Translations under genes and position numbers: made by a program
Assembly: GCA_016710785.1 (NCBI GenBank)
Contig: JADJUE010000001.1
Span: 434,001-498,000, forward strand
Source: Candidatus Epilinea brevis
Lineage (GTDB): Bacteria > Chloroflexota > Anaerolineae > Epilineales > Epilineaceae
Length of the DNA stretch: 64,000 nt
Reading direction: 5' to 3'
The notes under the pieces: model-generated
Databases searched by the model: none
Seen by the model: only the letters and a program-made list of their open reading frames with translations
What the model was told of the DNA's origin: nothing
Shown: one piece after another, positions 1 through 11,637 of the stretch
Layout: every line of letters begins with the position of its first letter
Numbering within the stretch: position 1 is the first letter of the stretch

Positions 1-27
1 ATGGTCATCGGTCAGCGCTCGCCCACC

Positions 28-1978
28 CTACCGCGCCCGCCCGATCTCCTCCACCGCCTCGGGATTGACCAGGCTGGACGTGTCCCCCGCCGGCAGGCCC
101 AGGTAGGCGGAGCGCACCATGCGGCGCATGACCTTGGCGTTGCGCGTCTTGGGCAGGTCGGAGACGAAGCGCAGGACCTTGGGCGCCAGGGGCTTGCCCA
201 TGGCGGCGACGATGGCCTGCTTCAGCTCGGCGCGCAGGGCTTCGCTCGGTTCCACCCCGGCCTTCAGGACACAGAAGACCACCAGCTCGGAGCCCTTGAT
301 CTCGTGCGGCACGCCGATGGCCGCCGCCTCGACCACCGCCGGATGGGCCACCATCACCGACTCCACCTCCGCCGGCCCCAGACGCTTGCCGGCGATCTTG
401 ATGGTGTCGTCCGAGCGGCCCAGGATGTACCAGAGGCCGTCGGCGTCCACCGCGGCGAAGTCGCCGTGCACCCAAGTGTCCGGCCAGCGGGACCAGTAGG
501 TGTCCATGTAGCGCGCTCTGTCCTCCCAGAAGCCGCGGGTCATGCCGATCCAGGGCGCGCGGATCACCAGCTCTCCCACCTGGCCGACGACCGCTTGCCC
601 CGCCTCGTCCAGCACGGCCGCGGCGATGCCCGGACAGGGCCCGCTGAAGGCGCAGGGCTTGAGCGGCAGGAGGGGGTTGCCCATGACGATGCCCCCCGAG
701 ATCTCCGTTCCCCCCGAGTAGTTGACGATGGGGATGCGCCCGCCGCCCACCACATCGAAGAGCCAGCGCCAGGGCTCGGGATTCCAGGGCTCACCGGTGG
801 AGGCGAAGCAGCGCAGGGAGCTTAGGTCGTGGGCCCGCACGGGCGCCTCCCCCAGCTGCAGCAGGAGCGGATGAGCGTGGGCGACACCCCCAGCTGGTTG
901 ATGTGGTGGTCCTCGACCAGGGCCCAGAGCCGGTCGGGACCCGGGAAGTCCGGCGCCCCATCGTAGAGCACCATCGTGGCCCCCAGCAGCAGGCTGCCGA
1001 AGACCAGCCAGGGCCCCATCATCCAGCCCATGTCCGTCATCCAGTAGATGACGTCGCCGGCATGCACGTCGGTGCCGAAGGCCATGTCCTGGGCGGCCTT
1101 CACCGGGAAGCCGCAATGGGTGTGCACCGCGCCCTTGGGCTTGCCGGTGGTGCCGGAGGTGTAGATGAGCATGAGGATCTTCGGCCGCGGTGTCGGCCGT
1201 GGCAGTCCGCGCTCTGGCGGTCCACCAGTTCCTGCCACCAATGGTCGCGCCCTCGCGCATGGGGGATGTCGTGGCCGGTGCGGCGCAGGACGACCATGTG
1301 CCGCAGACTGGGGATCTCCGGCCGCGGCGTCGGCCACCGCCTTCATGTCCGCCGGCTCACCGCGCCGGTACGCACCGTCAGCGCAGAAGAGCAGCTTGGC
1401 ATCGGCATCCGCCAGGCGACCGACGATGGCCTCCTTCCCGTAGCCGGAGAAGAGCGGCAGGATGATCCCACCCACCTTGGCCACGGCCAGCAAGGCGATG
1501 ACGATCTCAGGGGTCATGGGCATGAACAGCCCCACCCCGTCGCCCTTGCCTACGCCCAGTTCGGTGAGCGCGTTGGCGCAGCGGTTGACCGCCTCCCGCA
1601 GTTCGGCGTAGCTGAAGCGGCGGACGCGCCCTCCTCCCCCTTCCCAGACCAGGGCAGCTGGCGTCCTGGGGCGTGCCGGCATGCTTGTCCAGGCAGTTGT
1701 CGACGATGTTCATCCGCCCGCCTACGCACCAATGCGGCCAGGCGATGCCCTCGCTCAGGTCCACCACCTGCGTGTAGGGCGTGCTGAAACGGGATGTCCA
1801 GGAAGTCCAGCACCGCGTCGGTGAACCAGGCCACGTCGTCGGTGGAGCGACGCATCAGCTCGGCGAAGTCGGCAATGCCGTGCCGGCGCATGAACTCGGT
1901 CAGCCGCGCCCGCTCGATGTCCGCGGCGGAGGGCCGCCAGACGATCTCACCACCGAAGTCGAAGGTCTCGTGGGACAT
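28..1978 (-). pseudogene. Acetyl-CoA synthetase-like AMP-forming ligase, broken by several frameshifts
   Basis: Acyl-CoA synthetases of this family activate acetate or a short acid to its CoA thioester through an acyl-AMP. The pieces read in order on the minus strand: an N-terminal cap starting at ATG 1978 (MSHETFDFGG), an ATP-binding segment with the P-loop YTSGTTGKPKG, then YSGGTEISGG and the C-terminal lid with GRSDDTIKIAGKRLGPAEVE, ending at 28. They lie in different frames. Shifts are visible near 1790 (one extra base), near 1660, two between about 1190 and 1350, and one near 860. Together they would make a normal protein of about 650 residues. The motifs themselves are well kept, so either decay is very recent or the assembly has indel errors; other genes in the first 10 kb show the same problem. 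The exact substrate cannot be told. Confidence 0.8.
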
Positions 1979-2086
1979 GGCTGCTGGGCTCCCGGGCTGA
2001 CGGTGGGGGCGCCGGAGGAAGGGCGCCGCGCGGCTGGGCGCGGCTATGGTAGCGGGGAGGGGGGGGGGGGTCATGGGGGTGATGGA

Positions 2087-4481
2087 CTATGGCGCGATGG
2101 TGGCCGAGGGTCGGGGGGTACTGGTGGGTAGGGTGTAGATGGCGAGGGCGGCGCGGTCGGGGTCAGGGAAGGCCCCGTCGTCTCTTCGTTCCACATACTG
2201 CCAGGTGGCGCCCAAGTCGTAGGACCGGAGCGTGGTGGCCTGGCTGATCATCCTCGATACAGAATCGGGCAAGGGCGCTGGGGGCGGTGTTCGCGTGGCC
2301 ATGTAGGGCGACCTGTATTCCCATCCCAGCACAAAGAGCGCCTGGCCCTCGCGAGAGCTCACCGCCTGGATGATCGACTCCTTGTCGAAATCGATGACGC
2401 CCTCGCGGGACATGACCGCCACCCATGTACGCCCGTCATCGGTCGAGCGGTAGATGCGCCCGTCCTGGTTCGGCCACAGCTTCATGTGCAACGTGGGCTG
2501 AAAGAGCGACGTGGCCCCGATGGCGAGCAGCGCCCGCTCACCCGTCTCCTGGTCGTCAAAGGCATAGAGCTTGCGGATGGCCGCTCCCGAGTCGGGAAGC
2601 TGGCCCATCTTTCGCCAGGTCACGCCCGCATCGTCGGAGCGGTAGGCCTGATTGGCATCCGTGCCCGTATGCCCGCCATAGCCGAAGGCATACATCCGGC
2701 GGCTCCTCTCGAAGTCCGGTGCGAACGCCACTGCGGACTGCGTGCCGACAGGCCGCCAACTCATGCCTCCGTCGCTGCTGCGATAGAGGGTGCCGGGCAG
2801 GTCGGCGGCTCTTCGGTACGAATCGATGGAGACGAACAGTGTCCGGTCCTGGGCGAAGACGGGTGACAGGTACAGATCGTCGATCGCCCAGGATGGAAGC
2901 CTGGCCATCGCAGCCTGAAACGTGCGGCCCCCGTCCGTCGTGCGGTAGAGCCCCACGGCAACGGCCCCACAGAACGCGGTCTGGTCAAGGTCAAAGGTGG
3001 GAGATGCCTTGCACTTGAAACCCGGAGCGTAGGGGTTTCGACGTCCGCTGATCGAGTCGAGATCGATCAAGATCTGTGGCGGCACCAGCGTGTCGCCTGC
3101 AGCGGCGTCGAACGTCGCTGCGCTCTGGAGTCGGCGATGCCTCAGCGTCGGACTCCTCTGGAAAGGAGATGACCTGCACTTGGGTGTCGGTGGTGACGAG
3201 CAGCTGATCACCTTCACGATCGTAACCGGCCAGGCGACCATCAAGGCGCACGGGAAGTGAGCCAACCACGGTCAGGTCGAGCGGGTTCATGATGAGAAGG
3301 TCGCCTGCGGGCGAAGGAACCTGGGCCAACAACAGGTTACGACCTGGCAGCCATGTCAGTTCCGCCGGATGCATGCTCAGCGATCTCTTGCCTTGGCTTT
3401 GCCCCAACGCCTCCCATCGGGCGCCCTCATAGAAGTCCTCGGCCATGACCGCGCCCCCCCCGGACCACACAGCCAACGACGCTTGAAAGGCACTCCAGTC
3501 CCACAAGTACACTTCATCGGCGGCAGCATCCTGCAGATTGGTCAGTCGGTGGACACAAATGTTGCTTCCCATGCTGCTCCGCCTGAACCGGCCAGGATCC
3601 ACAGTGGCTCGCCGGGCGCTGGGCTCTTGAGATCTTTGATCGTAAGCACCTGCTCATAGTAGTCGGAAGGAAGGCTGACCGGATGGGCGCCTCCGTCACC
3701 AACATCGACGATCCAGACTGTTCCCCCGCGCGCAATGGCCACTTGTCCTGAAGGCTCGACCACCGCCGGCTGCACCCGTGGCAAGTCATCTGGCGTGCGA
3801 TCATCACGCTGCCCGGTCATCTCGTTGGCGGTCAGCGTTGGCCGCGGTGGCAGCTGGATCAGCTTTACCTCCTCACCCGTATCCGCATCCAGCACGTGCA
3901 GCCCTGTCGACGGATCGTCCACCAGCAGGCGGCCTCGCCCGGGGTCCACGGCCACGCCGCCGTCCAGGTTCAGGACGCCCTGGCGGCTGCCGTCCTCGGC
4001 GCTGAAGACCCCGATCTTGCCCGCCCCATTCACCTGCACCTGCGCGTACAGCTTCCGCCGCGGCCCGTCGATGGCCAGCGGGCCCACGATACGGAAGGGC
4101 AGGGAGGTGCTGGTTGGGAACGGAGGCTGGGGAGTGAGGGTGACGGTGGCGGGGAGGGCAGGGGAAGTGGTCACGGCCGCTGCCGCGGTCAAACCGCCAG
4201 CCTCCGGCGGCACGCCGACCGGCTCCATCGCTCGTCCTGCCCCGGCCGCGTCGCTGGCCACACTCGCCGGCAGGGTGGCCGGGACCTCCGGACGAGATGT
4301 ACCGGGCGTCAGACCAACATCGGGTGTCACCGACCGGCTGGTGAAGAGCCGGTGCAGGAGGTCTGCCCGCGAGGTCAGGAGCGACCAGGCCGGCCAGACC
4401 TACCAGGATGGCGATCACGATCCTACCAGCGCGGCGTCTGGACTTCACGGCAACCTCAGGCTTCGTCTTGGGGTGGGTCAA
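2087..4481 (-). pseudogene. Secreted BNR-repeat (sortilin-like) protein, frameshifted
   Basis: Reading on the minus strand from ATG 4481, the protein begins with a basic stretch and a hydrophobic segment (RIVIAILVGLAGLVAPDL) that would serve as signal or anchor. The frame then changes near 4350, near 3570 and near 3150. The middle part looks like a beta-propeller (YVTN-like) with phrases such as GVAVDPGRGRLLVDD. The last 390 residues carry at least five BNR/Asp-box repeats (YRTTDGGRTF, YRSSDGGMSW, YRSDDAGVTW, YRSTDDGRTW, LRSYDLGATW). Such propellers bind carbohydrate or protein ligands outside the cell. Rejoined, it would be about 790 residues. As in the neighbouring synthetase, the domains are undamaged apart from the shifts, so sequencing error is as likely as true decay. 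Confidence 0.7.
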
Positions 4482-5309
4482 GGAGGGCCGTCGGCATCCG
4501 CTTGGCAGGCGGGCTGGGGCTGATGAGGTCCATCATTCGCATCCCAGACTTGATACCCAGGAGTCGGCGCACCGATCTTGGAGTCACAATCTGGTACTTG
4601 GTCGAACGCGATACGGTCTCCATACCCACTCCCACCGATCGGTCAGCATTACGTGGCGCGCAGTCTATCCGATTCGGTGAGCGAGCGACAAGCGCGCGAC
4701 GCGGCGTTATCGGACGTGCGTGGGTCACGTACCACGCGATCTCTCAAGATGTGCGCCTGGTCGCGCCCCGCAGTCTCAGGCGGACAAAGCCGGTCGCCGC
4801 CGCGGAAACCACGCTGCTCCTCGGCGCGCGCGCATCCCGCCGGCCCGAGTTCTCGTGCAATTAGGGATCCATGTTACTACGTAACACCGTTCCATGTTAC
4901 CACGTAACACCGTTCCATGTTACCTGGTAACATCGTTCCATGTTACGTGGTAACACCGATCCATAATTAGGTGCCATAGGCCTGAGATCGAGGTCTGGTG
5001 CTTGGCGGAACGGGTGTGAAACTCAGGCCGAAACAACACGTGTCCGCCTGATCTCGACGCCTCAACTCACGCCCGACAGAGGGACGTCTTACTGGGGCAG
5101 GCTGTGGCCTGTCGGAGGAGACGACGGCTGACCTCACCACGAACATGCCCAGGTGTTACCCATCTGTAACCCCCAACCCCCGAATGCAACCAAAGCGCAA
5201 ACTCCCTACCCCCCACCCTAACCCCGCCGAACCACCCGGCGCTTGACAGCCCAAGCCGCCCGATCGGTGGCGGCACGGTACAACGGATCATTTGAAAGGA
5301 CAGACCCTC
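4482..5309. other. Long divergent intergenic region
   Basis: These 828 bases separate the minus-strand BNR gene from the plus-strand small secreted protein. No convincing gene is seen in them. They hold the four 23-bp palindromic repeats described separately and a TTGACA hexamer at 5243-5248 that lacks a good -10 partner at the usual distance. The stretch is visibly more AT-rich and less codon-like than the flanks. Confidence 0.6.
4868..4962. repeat. Four tandem 23-bp repeats, each with a GTTAC-N3-GTAAC palindrome
   Basis: Exact palindromes GTTAC-N3-GTAAC lie at 4873-4885, 4896-4908, 4919-4931 and 4942-4954. They are spaced exactly 23 bp apart and joined by a conserved linker (ACCGTTCCAT or close variants). 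The three central bases vary (TAC, CAC, CTG, GTG) while the arms are invariant. This is what a cooperative array of dimer-binding operators or iterons looks like; a spacing near two helical turns puts all sites on one face. The array sits 390 bp upstream of the minus-strand BNR gene and about 350 bp upstream of the plus-strand secreted protein. Confidence 0.85.
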
Positions 5310-5804
5310 ATGCGCAAGACGACCCTGTTCACCGCCTTTGTGTCGATGCTGGCCCTCGGCGTTTCCCTCGGCTTCGCCTCCCCGGCCAGCGCCCAGTCCA
5401 GCTCCGCCAGCAGCGATGTCCTCGGCCCGGTCAGCGACGAGGGCGAGCAGCCGGTGGAGGGCCATCGGCGCCATCCGCGGGCGGCCCATGCCCTGATCAA
5501 GGCCGTGCGCGAGACCTGCGACTGCGGCGACGTCGCCTGCGCCACCGCCGCCTTGGACACCGCCATCGCCGAGCTGCTCGGCAAGCTGCCCGAGGGCTGC
5601 GACGAGGCCTGCCAGACCAAGGCCGCCGAGCGGCTTGCCGCGGCCAAGGTCAAGATCCTCGAGCGCGTGCAGGCCGCGGCCGACGATCCCACCCTCTGCG
5701 AGAAGCCGACCACCGGTGAGCCGACCGGCGAGCCGCCCGTGCGACCGACCGGCGAGCCCGGCGGGCGCGGCCCCGGGCACGGCGGGCGGCCCGGCCGGCC
5801 GTAA
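5310..5804 (+). CDS. Small secreted protein of unknown function, cysteine-containing
   Basis: The protein has 164 residues. The ATG at 5310 is preceded by AAAGGA and gives a clean signal peptide (MRKTTLFTAFVSMLALG, cleavage after SPASA). The mature part has a helical, Ala-rich core with cysteines in CDCGDVAC and CDEAC, possibly two disulfides. It ends in a Gly/Pro-rich tail with the repeated phrase PTGEP. I do not recognise the family. It is a single-gene unit closed by a strong palindromic terminator. Codon use fits the rest of the window. Confidence 0.75.
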   Translation: MRKTTLFTAFVSMLALGVSLGFASPASAQSSSASSDVLGPVSDEGEQPVEGHRRHPRAAHALIKAVRETCDCGDVACATAALDTAIAELLGKLPEGCDEACQTKAAERLAAAKVKILERVQAAADDPTLCEKPTTGEPTGEPPVRPTGEPGGRGPGHGGRPGRP

Positions 5805-5847
5805 GGCGCGGCGGCCCGGCGTGAAGTCAGACCCATAGCCTGAGCAG

Positions 5848-5875
5848 GAGAGGGCGGCCGATCGGCCGCCCTCTC
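5848..5875 (+). terminator. Perfect palindromic terminator-like hairpin
   Basis: A perfect 28-base palindrome with arm GAGAGGGCGGCCGA lies 43 bases after the stop of the small secreted protein, followed by TCGTT. The core AGGGCGGCC...GGCCGCCCT recurs after two other genes in the window, at 17095 and 58840. Confidence 0.7.
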
Positions 5876-5923
5876 TCGTTGACGGGTCCCCGCCACCGGA
5901 GGCCCTTTCGCGCTACCAAACGC

Positions 5924-5952
5924 TTGACAGCCGAACATCCGTTCGTTACTAT
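5924..5952 (+). promoter_or_regulatory. Sigma-70 promoter with embedded LexA-type (SOS) box
   Basis: TTGACA (5924-5929) and TACTAT (5947-5952) are separated by exactly 17 bases. The spacer contains the palindrome CGAACATCCGTTCG (5932-5945), which matches the Gram-positive type LexA box GAAC-N4-GTTC. A repressor bound here would block RNA polymerase. It drives the BNR/MoaD pair starting at 6034. Confidence 0.75.
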
Positions 5953-6033
5953 CAACCTCAGTGCAGTTGCGGCAAGCGCCGCTTTGACGGTATCCTCTCG
6001 ACAGACCCGTTAGCAATCAAGGAGCCAAGCGCT

Positions 6034-7145
<1,112 letters not shown>

Positions 7146-7149
<4 letters not shown>

Positions 7150-7442
7150 TCCGCGTCGCACTGCCCTACCACCTGAGCAACCTGGCCAAGGTCGGCCGCG
7201 AGGTGGCCATCGAGGTGGACAGCCCGGTGACCCAACGCAAGGTCCTCGACGCCCTGGAGGTCGCGCATCCGACGCTGCGCGGAACCATCCGCGACCAGGC
7301 CACGCAGCGACGCCGGCCATTCATCCGCTTCTTCGGCTGCGGGCAGGATCTGTCGCACGAGGCAGCGGACGATCCCCTGCCCGAGGTCATCGCCACGGGA
7401 ATCGAACCCTTCTGGGTGGTGGGGGCCATGGCCGGCGGCTGA
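7146..7442 (+). CDS. MoaD/ThiS-family ubiquitin-like sulfur carrier
   Basis: The 98-residue protein begins MIRVALPYHLSNLAKV and ends in Gly-Gly (GAMAGG), the hallmark of beta-grasp sulfur carriers, whose C-terminal Gly is adenylated and thiocarboxylated by an E1-like enzyme. The start is at 7146, overlapping the upstream stop by ATGA, so the two are translationally coupled. No moaE, thiG or E1-like gene is nearby. The partner is therefore unlikely to be the classical molybdopterin or thiamine pathway; the constant partner is the BNR propeller. Confidence 0.85.
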
Positions 7443-7597
7443 GGAAGCAGTAACGGACCATTCGGCCGCCGCAACCTCAAGCGCTGGATCCCGCAATCCG
7501 TCGGCGCGCTTGTAACCCTTCCGTGTCCTTATGTACAGCGGCCAAGGTGTTGCGGCGTCGCAACCAGGTACGGCCGCCGCCAAGAAGGGATTGCGAG

Positions 7598-8568
7598 ATG
7601 CTCCGTCATCCTTCGCTCAACCGGGTTCGCGGCCTGGCGATCATCAGCCTGCTGATGCTCGCCGGGTCAGCGTTCCCGCTCGCCCATCCCCAAGCCATCC
7701 ACGCCAGCGATGCGGCAGGCGTGTATTCCCTGGTCGAAGACATCGCCTTCGAAGCGGATCCGGCGCGACCGGACGAGGGCGCTGCGGATACGAGTCTACG
7801 GCGTCCACGCCCTGGCCTATCGCCCCCAAACCGGTGAACAGCCCCGGTTGGGCATCTACACCGAGCCGGCCGAGGGCTATCTGTACTTCGCCTGCGGCCC
7901 GGGGGATTCCGCGACCTGTCGCCTGGAATGGCAAGACCTGCTGAAGGCCGTCGGCAGCAGGCGCTGCGCGGCCTTCGGTGACCGCTACCTCACCGACCCC
8001 AAGCCCAACGGCCGCCTGCGCCCGGCCGACGAAGCGCCGGCCAATCCCGATCGCTACCCGATCGGCCAGGGGGTGCTCATGGTGCAACAGGGCGATACCA
8101 ACACCTGGGGCGCTGCGCAGATTCGCAGCCGAACGGGGAACGCCATCGCCCACACCGGGCCTGCCAACCACCACCGAGGCCCCGCCGACCGATCAGCCCT
8201 CCGCGACACCCACCGCCAAGCCGGCAGCCACCACCGCATTGCCCGAGGTCAAGACCTCCCCGACTCCAGGGCGCTTCCTGCCGCCAGGCGCCCTGCTCTT
8301 GCCCCTGCTTCAGAGCGGCGGCACGGTCGGCAGCGGGACGCCGGCAGCCGCAGGAGACATGGGCCCATCTGCGAAGGATCCCCTCCCCCAACGGTGGTTC
8401 GGGGGCCGACGTGAAGGGCCGACCGCGATTCAGGCCTTACGCGATCCTACTGTTGAGCGTCCTGGGCACGGTGCTTGCCGGGACGCGAGGTCGCCGGAAA
8501 CAGACTTGACGTGGCCATCCGAGCTACCGGCATCCTGGCCGCCAGGCATGCCGGTTCACGGATGCTGA
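7598..8568 (+). pseudogene. Secreted protein of unknown function, frameshifted
   Basis: It starts at ATG 7598 with AAGAAGGGA upstream and has a signal peptide (LAIISLLMLAGSAFPLAHP). The frame changes near 7785 and again near 8130. The middle segment (RIRVYGVHALAYRPQTGEQP) and a Thr/Pro-rich linker continue in other frames. The last part contains LLLPLLQSGG, resembling the short LPLL motif near the C-terminus of many secreted Chloroflexota proteins. No known catalytic domain was recognised. The end is uncertain because the last frame runs on to 8568 and overlaps the next gene. Confidence 0.5.
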
Positions 8569-9771
8569 GGCATGGCCGGGCTGACCGCTGGCCCGTGGGC
8601 CTGGCCCTGGCCCTGGGTATCGTCTCCCTGGCCGTCCTGCTCGCGGGCGTCGCGGGAGCCTTGCCCCCTTGGCTGATCGCCATCTGGGTCGCTGCATCCC
8701 TGTGGTGGTGCTCCAATACGATCGCCCACAGCCATATCCACACCCCCTTCTTCATCCGCCAGCGCCACAACCGCGGCTTTGCGCTCTACCTGACGGGCCT
8801 GCTGGGGCTGCCACAGTCGATCTGGCGGGCCCGCCACCTCTGGCACCATGCCGGGGAGCCGGCCGATCGGCCGCCGCGACTGCTGACCCCGTTGCTGGCA
8901 GTCGAGACCGGCCTGGTCCTGGGCGTCTGGGCCGCGATCGCCTGGCTCTCGCCAACCCCTCTTCGCCTCCGCCTGGCTGCCGGGCTGGCTGCTGGGCCTG
9001 AGCCTCTGCGCCCTCCACGGCCATCTCGAGCATGCGGGCGCCACACACGGCGCGGATCAGGGCATCAGCTGCTACCGCCGGCTCTACAACCTTGTCTGGC
9101 TCAACGACGGCTACCACGCCGAACACCACCACCGGCCGGGCCGACATTGGTCGCGGCTGCCGCGACAGCGCCTGAACGGCGCGCGGGTCAGCGACTGGCC
9201 ACCGGTGCTGCGCTGGCTTGATGCGTTGCCTGTGGCCCTCAACGCCGGCATCGGGCCGGGGCTGAACCGGCTGGAACGGGCGGCGCTGCATTCCCGGGGC
9301 CTGCAGCGCTGGTTGATCGACAGCCACGCGGACGCCCTCCGCCGCGTGCTGGCCGCGAACGCCGCCACGGGTGAGATCCAGCGGGCGACAGTCGTCGGTG
9401 GCGGCCTCTTCCCCCGCACGGTCTTGGCCCTGCGCCTTGTCCTGCCTGACGTCATCCTGCAGGTGATCGAATCGGATCCGCGCCACATCGCCGCCGCGCG
9501 GCGCATTCTGGCCCTTCACGCGGTGCCGGAGGACGCGATCGTTTTCCATCAGGGCGATTACCCTTCCTCCAACCTGGACCTCACTGATCTGGCCGTCTTC
9601 CCGCTGGCCTTCCGCGGGGACCGGGCGGCGCTGTACCGCAGCCCGCCGGCGCGACTGACCCTGGTCCATGACTGGCTCTGGCGACGTCGGGGCCAGACTG
9701 GGATTGTCGTCTCTCCGCTGCTATTGAAACGCCTCAACCTGGTTACGCCGCCGCCAGGCGACCAGCGCTGA
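8475..9771 (+). pseudogene. Fatty-acid desaturase fused to a methyltransferase-like domain, one frameshift
   Basis: The N-terminal half is a membrane desaturase. Its histidine boxes are HSHIH (first), HLWHH (second) and, after the shift, HAEHH (third), so all the iron ligands expected for the family are present. The frame changes near 8960, where one extra base in CCCCTCTTCG restores the reading if removed. After the third box the same frame continues for about 210 residues. That part includes a Rossmann-like stretch (ATVVGGGLFPRTVLALRL, then VIESDPRHIAAAR) typical of S-adenosylmethionine-dependent methyltransferases. The stop is at 9771, nine bases before the sulfatase gene. Possible starts are TTG 8475, GTG 8511 and ATG 8562; none has a good ribosome site. 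A lipid-modifying role is inferred. Confidence 0.65.
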
Positions 9772-9780
9772 GGCCGACTT

Positions 9781-11637
9781 ATGCGCAAGGCGATCGCTGC
9801 CGGACTCGGGCGGGCGGCCCACCCCGCCCTGGCGCTCCTGGGCGTCAGCCTGATTGCACGCCTCTTGGTGGCCGCCGCGCGCCTTTCCGCTTCAGGGGGC
9901 CTCTCCGCCGCGACGCGGCAGGCGGCAGCCGGCCTGTGGCAGGACCTGGCCCTCTCCCTGGCCTTCGCCCTGGGCGCCGGAGCCTTGCTGGCCGCCGCCC
10001 CAGTTCTCGGCCCCTGGGCTCGACGGGCCGCGCGGCTGCTGGTCAGGTCCACCTACACGGTCCTGGTCCTGTGGCTGGCCCTGAACGTTGCCGCGGCGGC
10101 GGTGCTCGGCACGCCGCTCACCTGGCCGATGCTCGCCGGTGCCGGACCGGCCCTGGCCGATTCGGTGATCGAAGTGCTCTCCTGGGCGCGGGTCCTGTCG
10201 ATCGTCGCCGTCCTCGGCGGCGCCCTGATCCTCCCCTTGTGGCTGGCTCGCCGCGGTCAGGCGACCGACCCGGCCCCGGCTCTTGGGCAGGCGACCCCCG
10301 GGATCCCGCGCCGCGCGCTGGCCATCATCGGGCTTGCGGGCCTGCTCGGCGCCTTGCTGACACCCCCGCCTGGCGGCGGGCACCGCAACGCGGTTCTGGC
10401 CCTGCTGACGACAGCCTGGAGGGTCGGCGCCGCGGGGGGATCCGCGGCAGGCGCATCGGAAGGGGGCAGGATCCCCCTGCCGGACGAAGGACCGGCGCTT
10501 GACCTGCGCGGCCTTCAAGGGCAGGCCAAGGGCCGGAACCTGATCTGGGTGGTCCTGGAATCCACCGGCGCCGCCTACCTGCAACCCTATGGCGCCGCCC
10601 TGGACGCCATGCCTCGACTCAGCCAGTTGGCCCGGCAAGGCATCGTCTTCGAGCAGGCCTACACCGTCTATCCGGAAAGCGTCAAGGGACTCTACAGCCT
10701 GTTCTGCGCCCGCGAGACCACAGCCTACACCGTGGCCGCCGACTATGCGGCGAGCCGCCGCCCCTGCACGGCCCTGGCGACGCGCCTCCAGAGCGCAGGC
10801 TACCGCACGGCCCTCTACCATTCAGGGCGCTTCGCCTACCTGGGAATGCGTGACATCGTCGCCGGGCGCGGCTTCGACCGCCGGCTGGATGCCGGCGACA
10901 TCGGCGGACCCTACCTGTCCAGCTTCGGGGTCGACGAAGCGTCCACGGTGGACAGGATCCTGTCCGATCTCGACCAGCAGCCATCCGACCAGCCCTTCTT
11001 CATCCATTACCTGCCTATTGCCGGCCATCATCCCTATGAATCACCGGGGCGAGGGCCGCGCCCCTTCGGCGAGGACGACAATTTCCATCGCTACCTGAGC
11101 GACCTGGCCATGGGTGACGCTTCCTTGGGGCGCTTGATCGACGGTCTGGACGCGCGGGGCTTGGGACAGAACACGCTCTGGGTCATCAGCGGCGACCATG
11201 GCGAGGCCTTCGGACAACATCCCGGCAACGTGGTCCACTCGCTCTTCATCTACGAGGAGAACGTGCACGTGCCGCTGATCATCGTCGCGCCGGGGCTGAC
11301 CGACAGGGAGCCGATGCGCCGCGCGCCGCAGATCGCCAGCCTGATCGACGTCGCGCCAACAGCCCTGGCGCTGCTGGGCAGCGCCGCTCCGGCGGGCTGG
11401 CAGGGCCGCTCCCTGTTGGAGCCGATCGCCGGCGCGGCGCGCTTCCACACCGATCATGGCAGCTGGCAGACCGGTCTTCGCCATGACCGTTGGAAGTACA
11501 TCCTGGATCGTGACCGCGGCAGCGGCCGACTCTTCGACCTGCGCGCCGACCCGGGCGAGCTGACCGATGTGGCCGCGCGCTTCCCGGAGCGGGCCGCGCG
11601 CTACCGCGCCGACCTGGAAGCCGATCGCCGCCCCTAG
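9781..11637 (+). CDS. Membrane sulfatase / LTA-synthase-like phosphotransferase
   Basis: The protein has 618 residues. The first 220 hold several hydrophobic segments; the rest is an alkaline-phosphatase superfamily domain. Key motifs are NLIWVVLESTGA, with the nucleophile Ser/Thr at about 261-262 and a metal-binding Glu before it, then ISGDHGEAFGQH with metal-binding Asp and His, and RHDRWKYI. Family members cleave sulfate esters or transfer phosphoglycerol or phosphoethanolamine at the outer face of the membrane. No Cys is seen in a C-x-P-x-R formylglycine motif, which favours a phosphotransferase over a classical sulfatase. It follows the desaturase/methyltransferase gene by nine bases, suggesting a shared lipid or envelope task. 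Its end overlaps the convergent decarboxylase by four bases. Confidence 0.85.
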   Translation: MRKAIAAGLGRAAHPALALLGVSLIARLLVAAARLSASGGLSAATRQAAAGLWQDLALSLAFALGAGALLAAAPVLGPWARRAARLLVRSTYTVLVLWLALNVAAAAVLGTPLTWPMLAGAGPALADSVIEVLSWARVLSIVAVLGGALILPLWLARRGQATDPAPALGQATPGIPRRALAIIGLAGLLGALLTPPPGGGHRNAVLALLTTAWRVGAAGGSAAGASEGGRIPLPDEGPALDLRGLQGQAKGRNLIWVVLESTGAAYLQPYGAALDAMPRLSQLARQGIVFEQAYTVYPESVKGLYSLFCARETTAYTVAADYAASRRPCTALATRLQSAGYRTALYHSGRFAYLGMRDIVAGRGFDRRLDAGDIGGPYLSSFGVDEASTVDRILSDLDQQPSDQPFFIHYLPIAGHHPYESPGRGPRPFGEDDNFHRYLSDLAMGDASLGRLIDGLDARGLGQNTLWVISGDHGEAFGQHPGNVVHSLFIYEENVHVPLIIVAPGLTDREPMRRAPQIASLIDVAPTALALLGSAAPAGWQGRSLLEPIAGAARFHTDHGSWQTGLRHDRWKYILDRDRGSGRLFDLRADPGELTDVAARFPERAARYRADLEADRRP

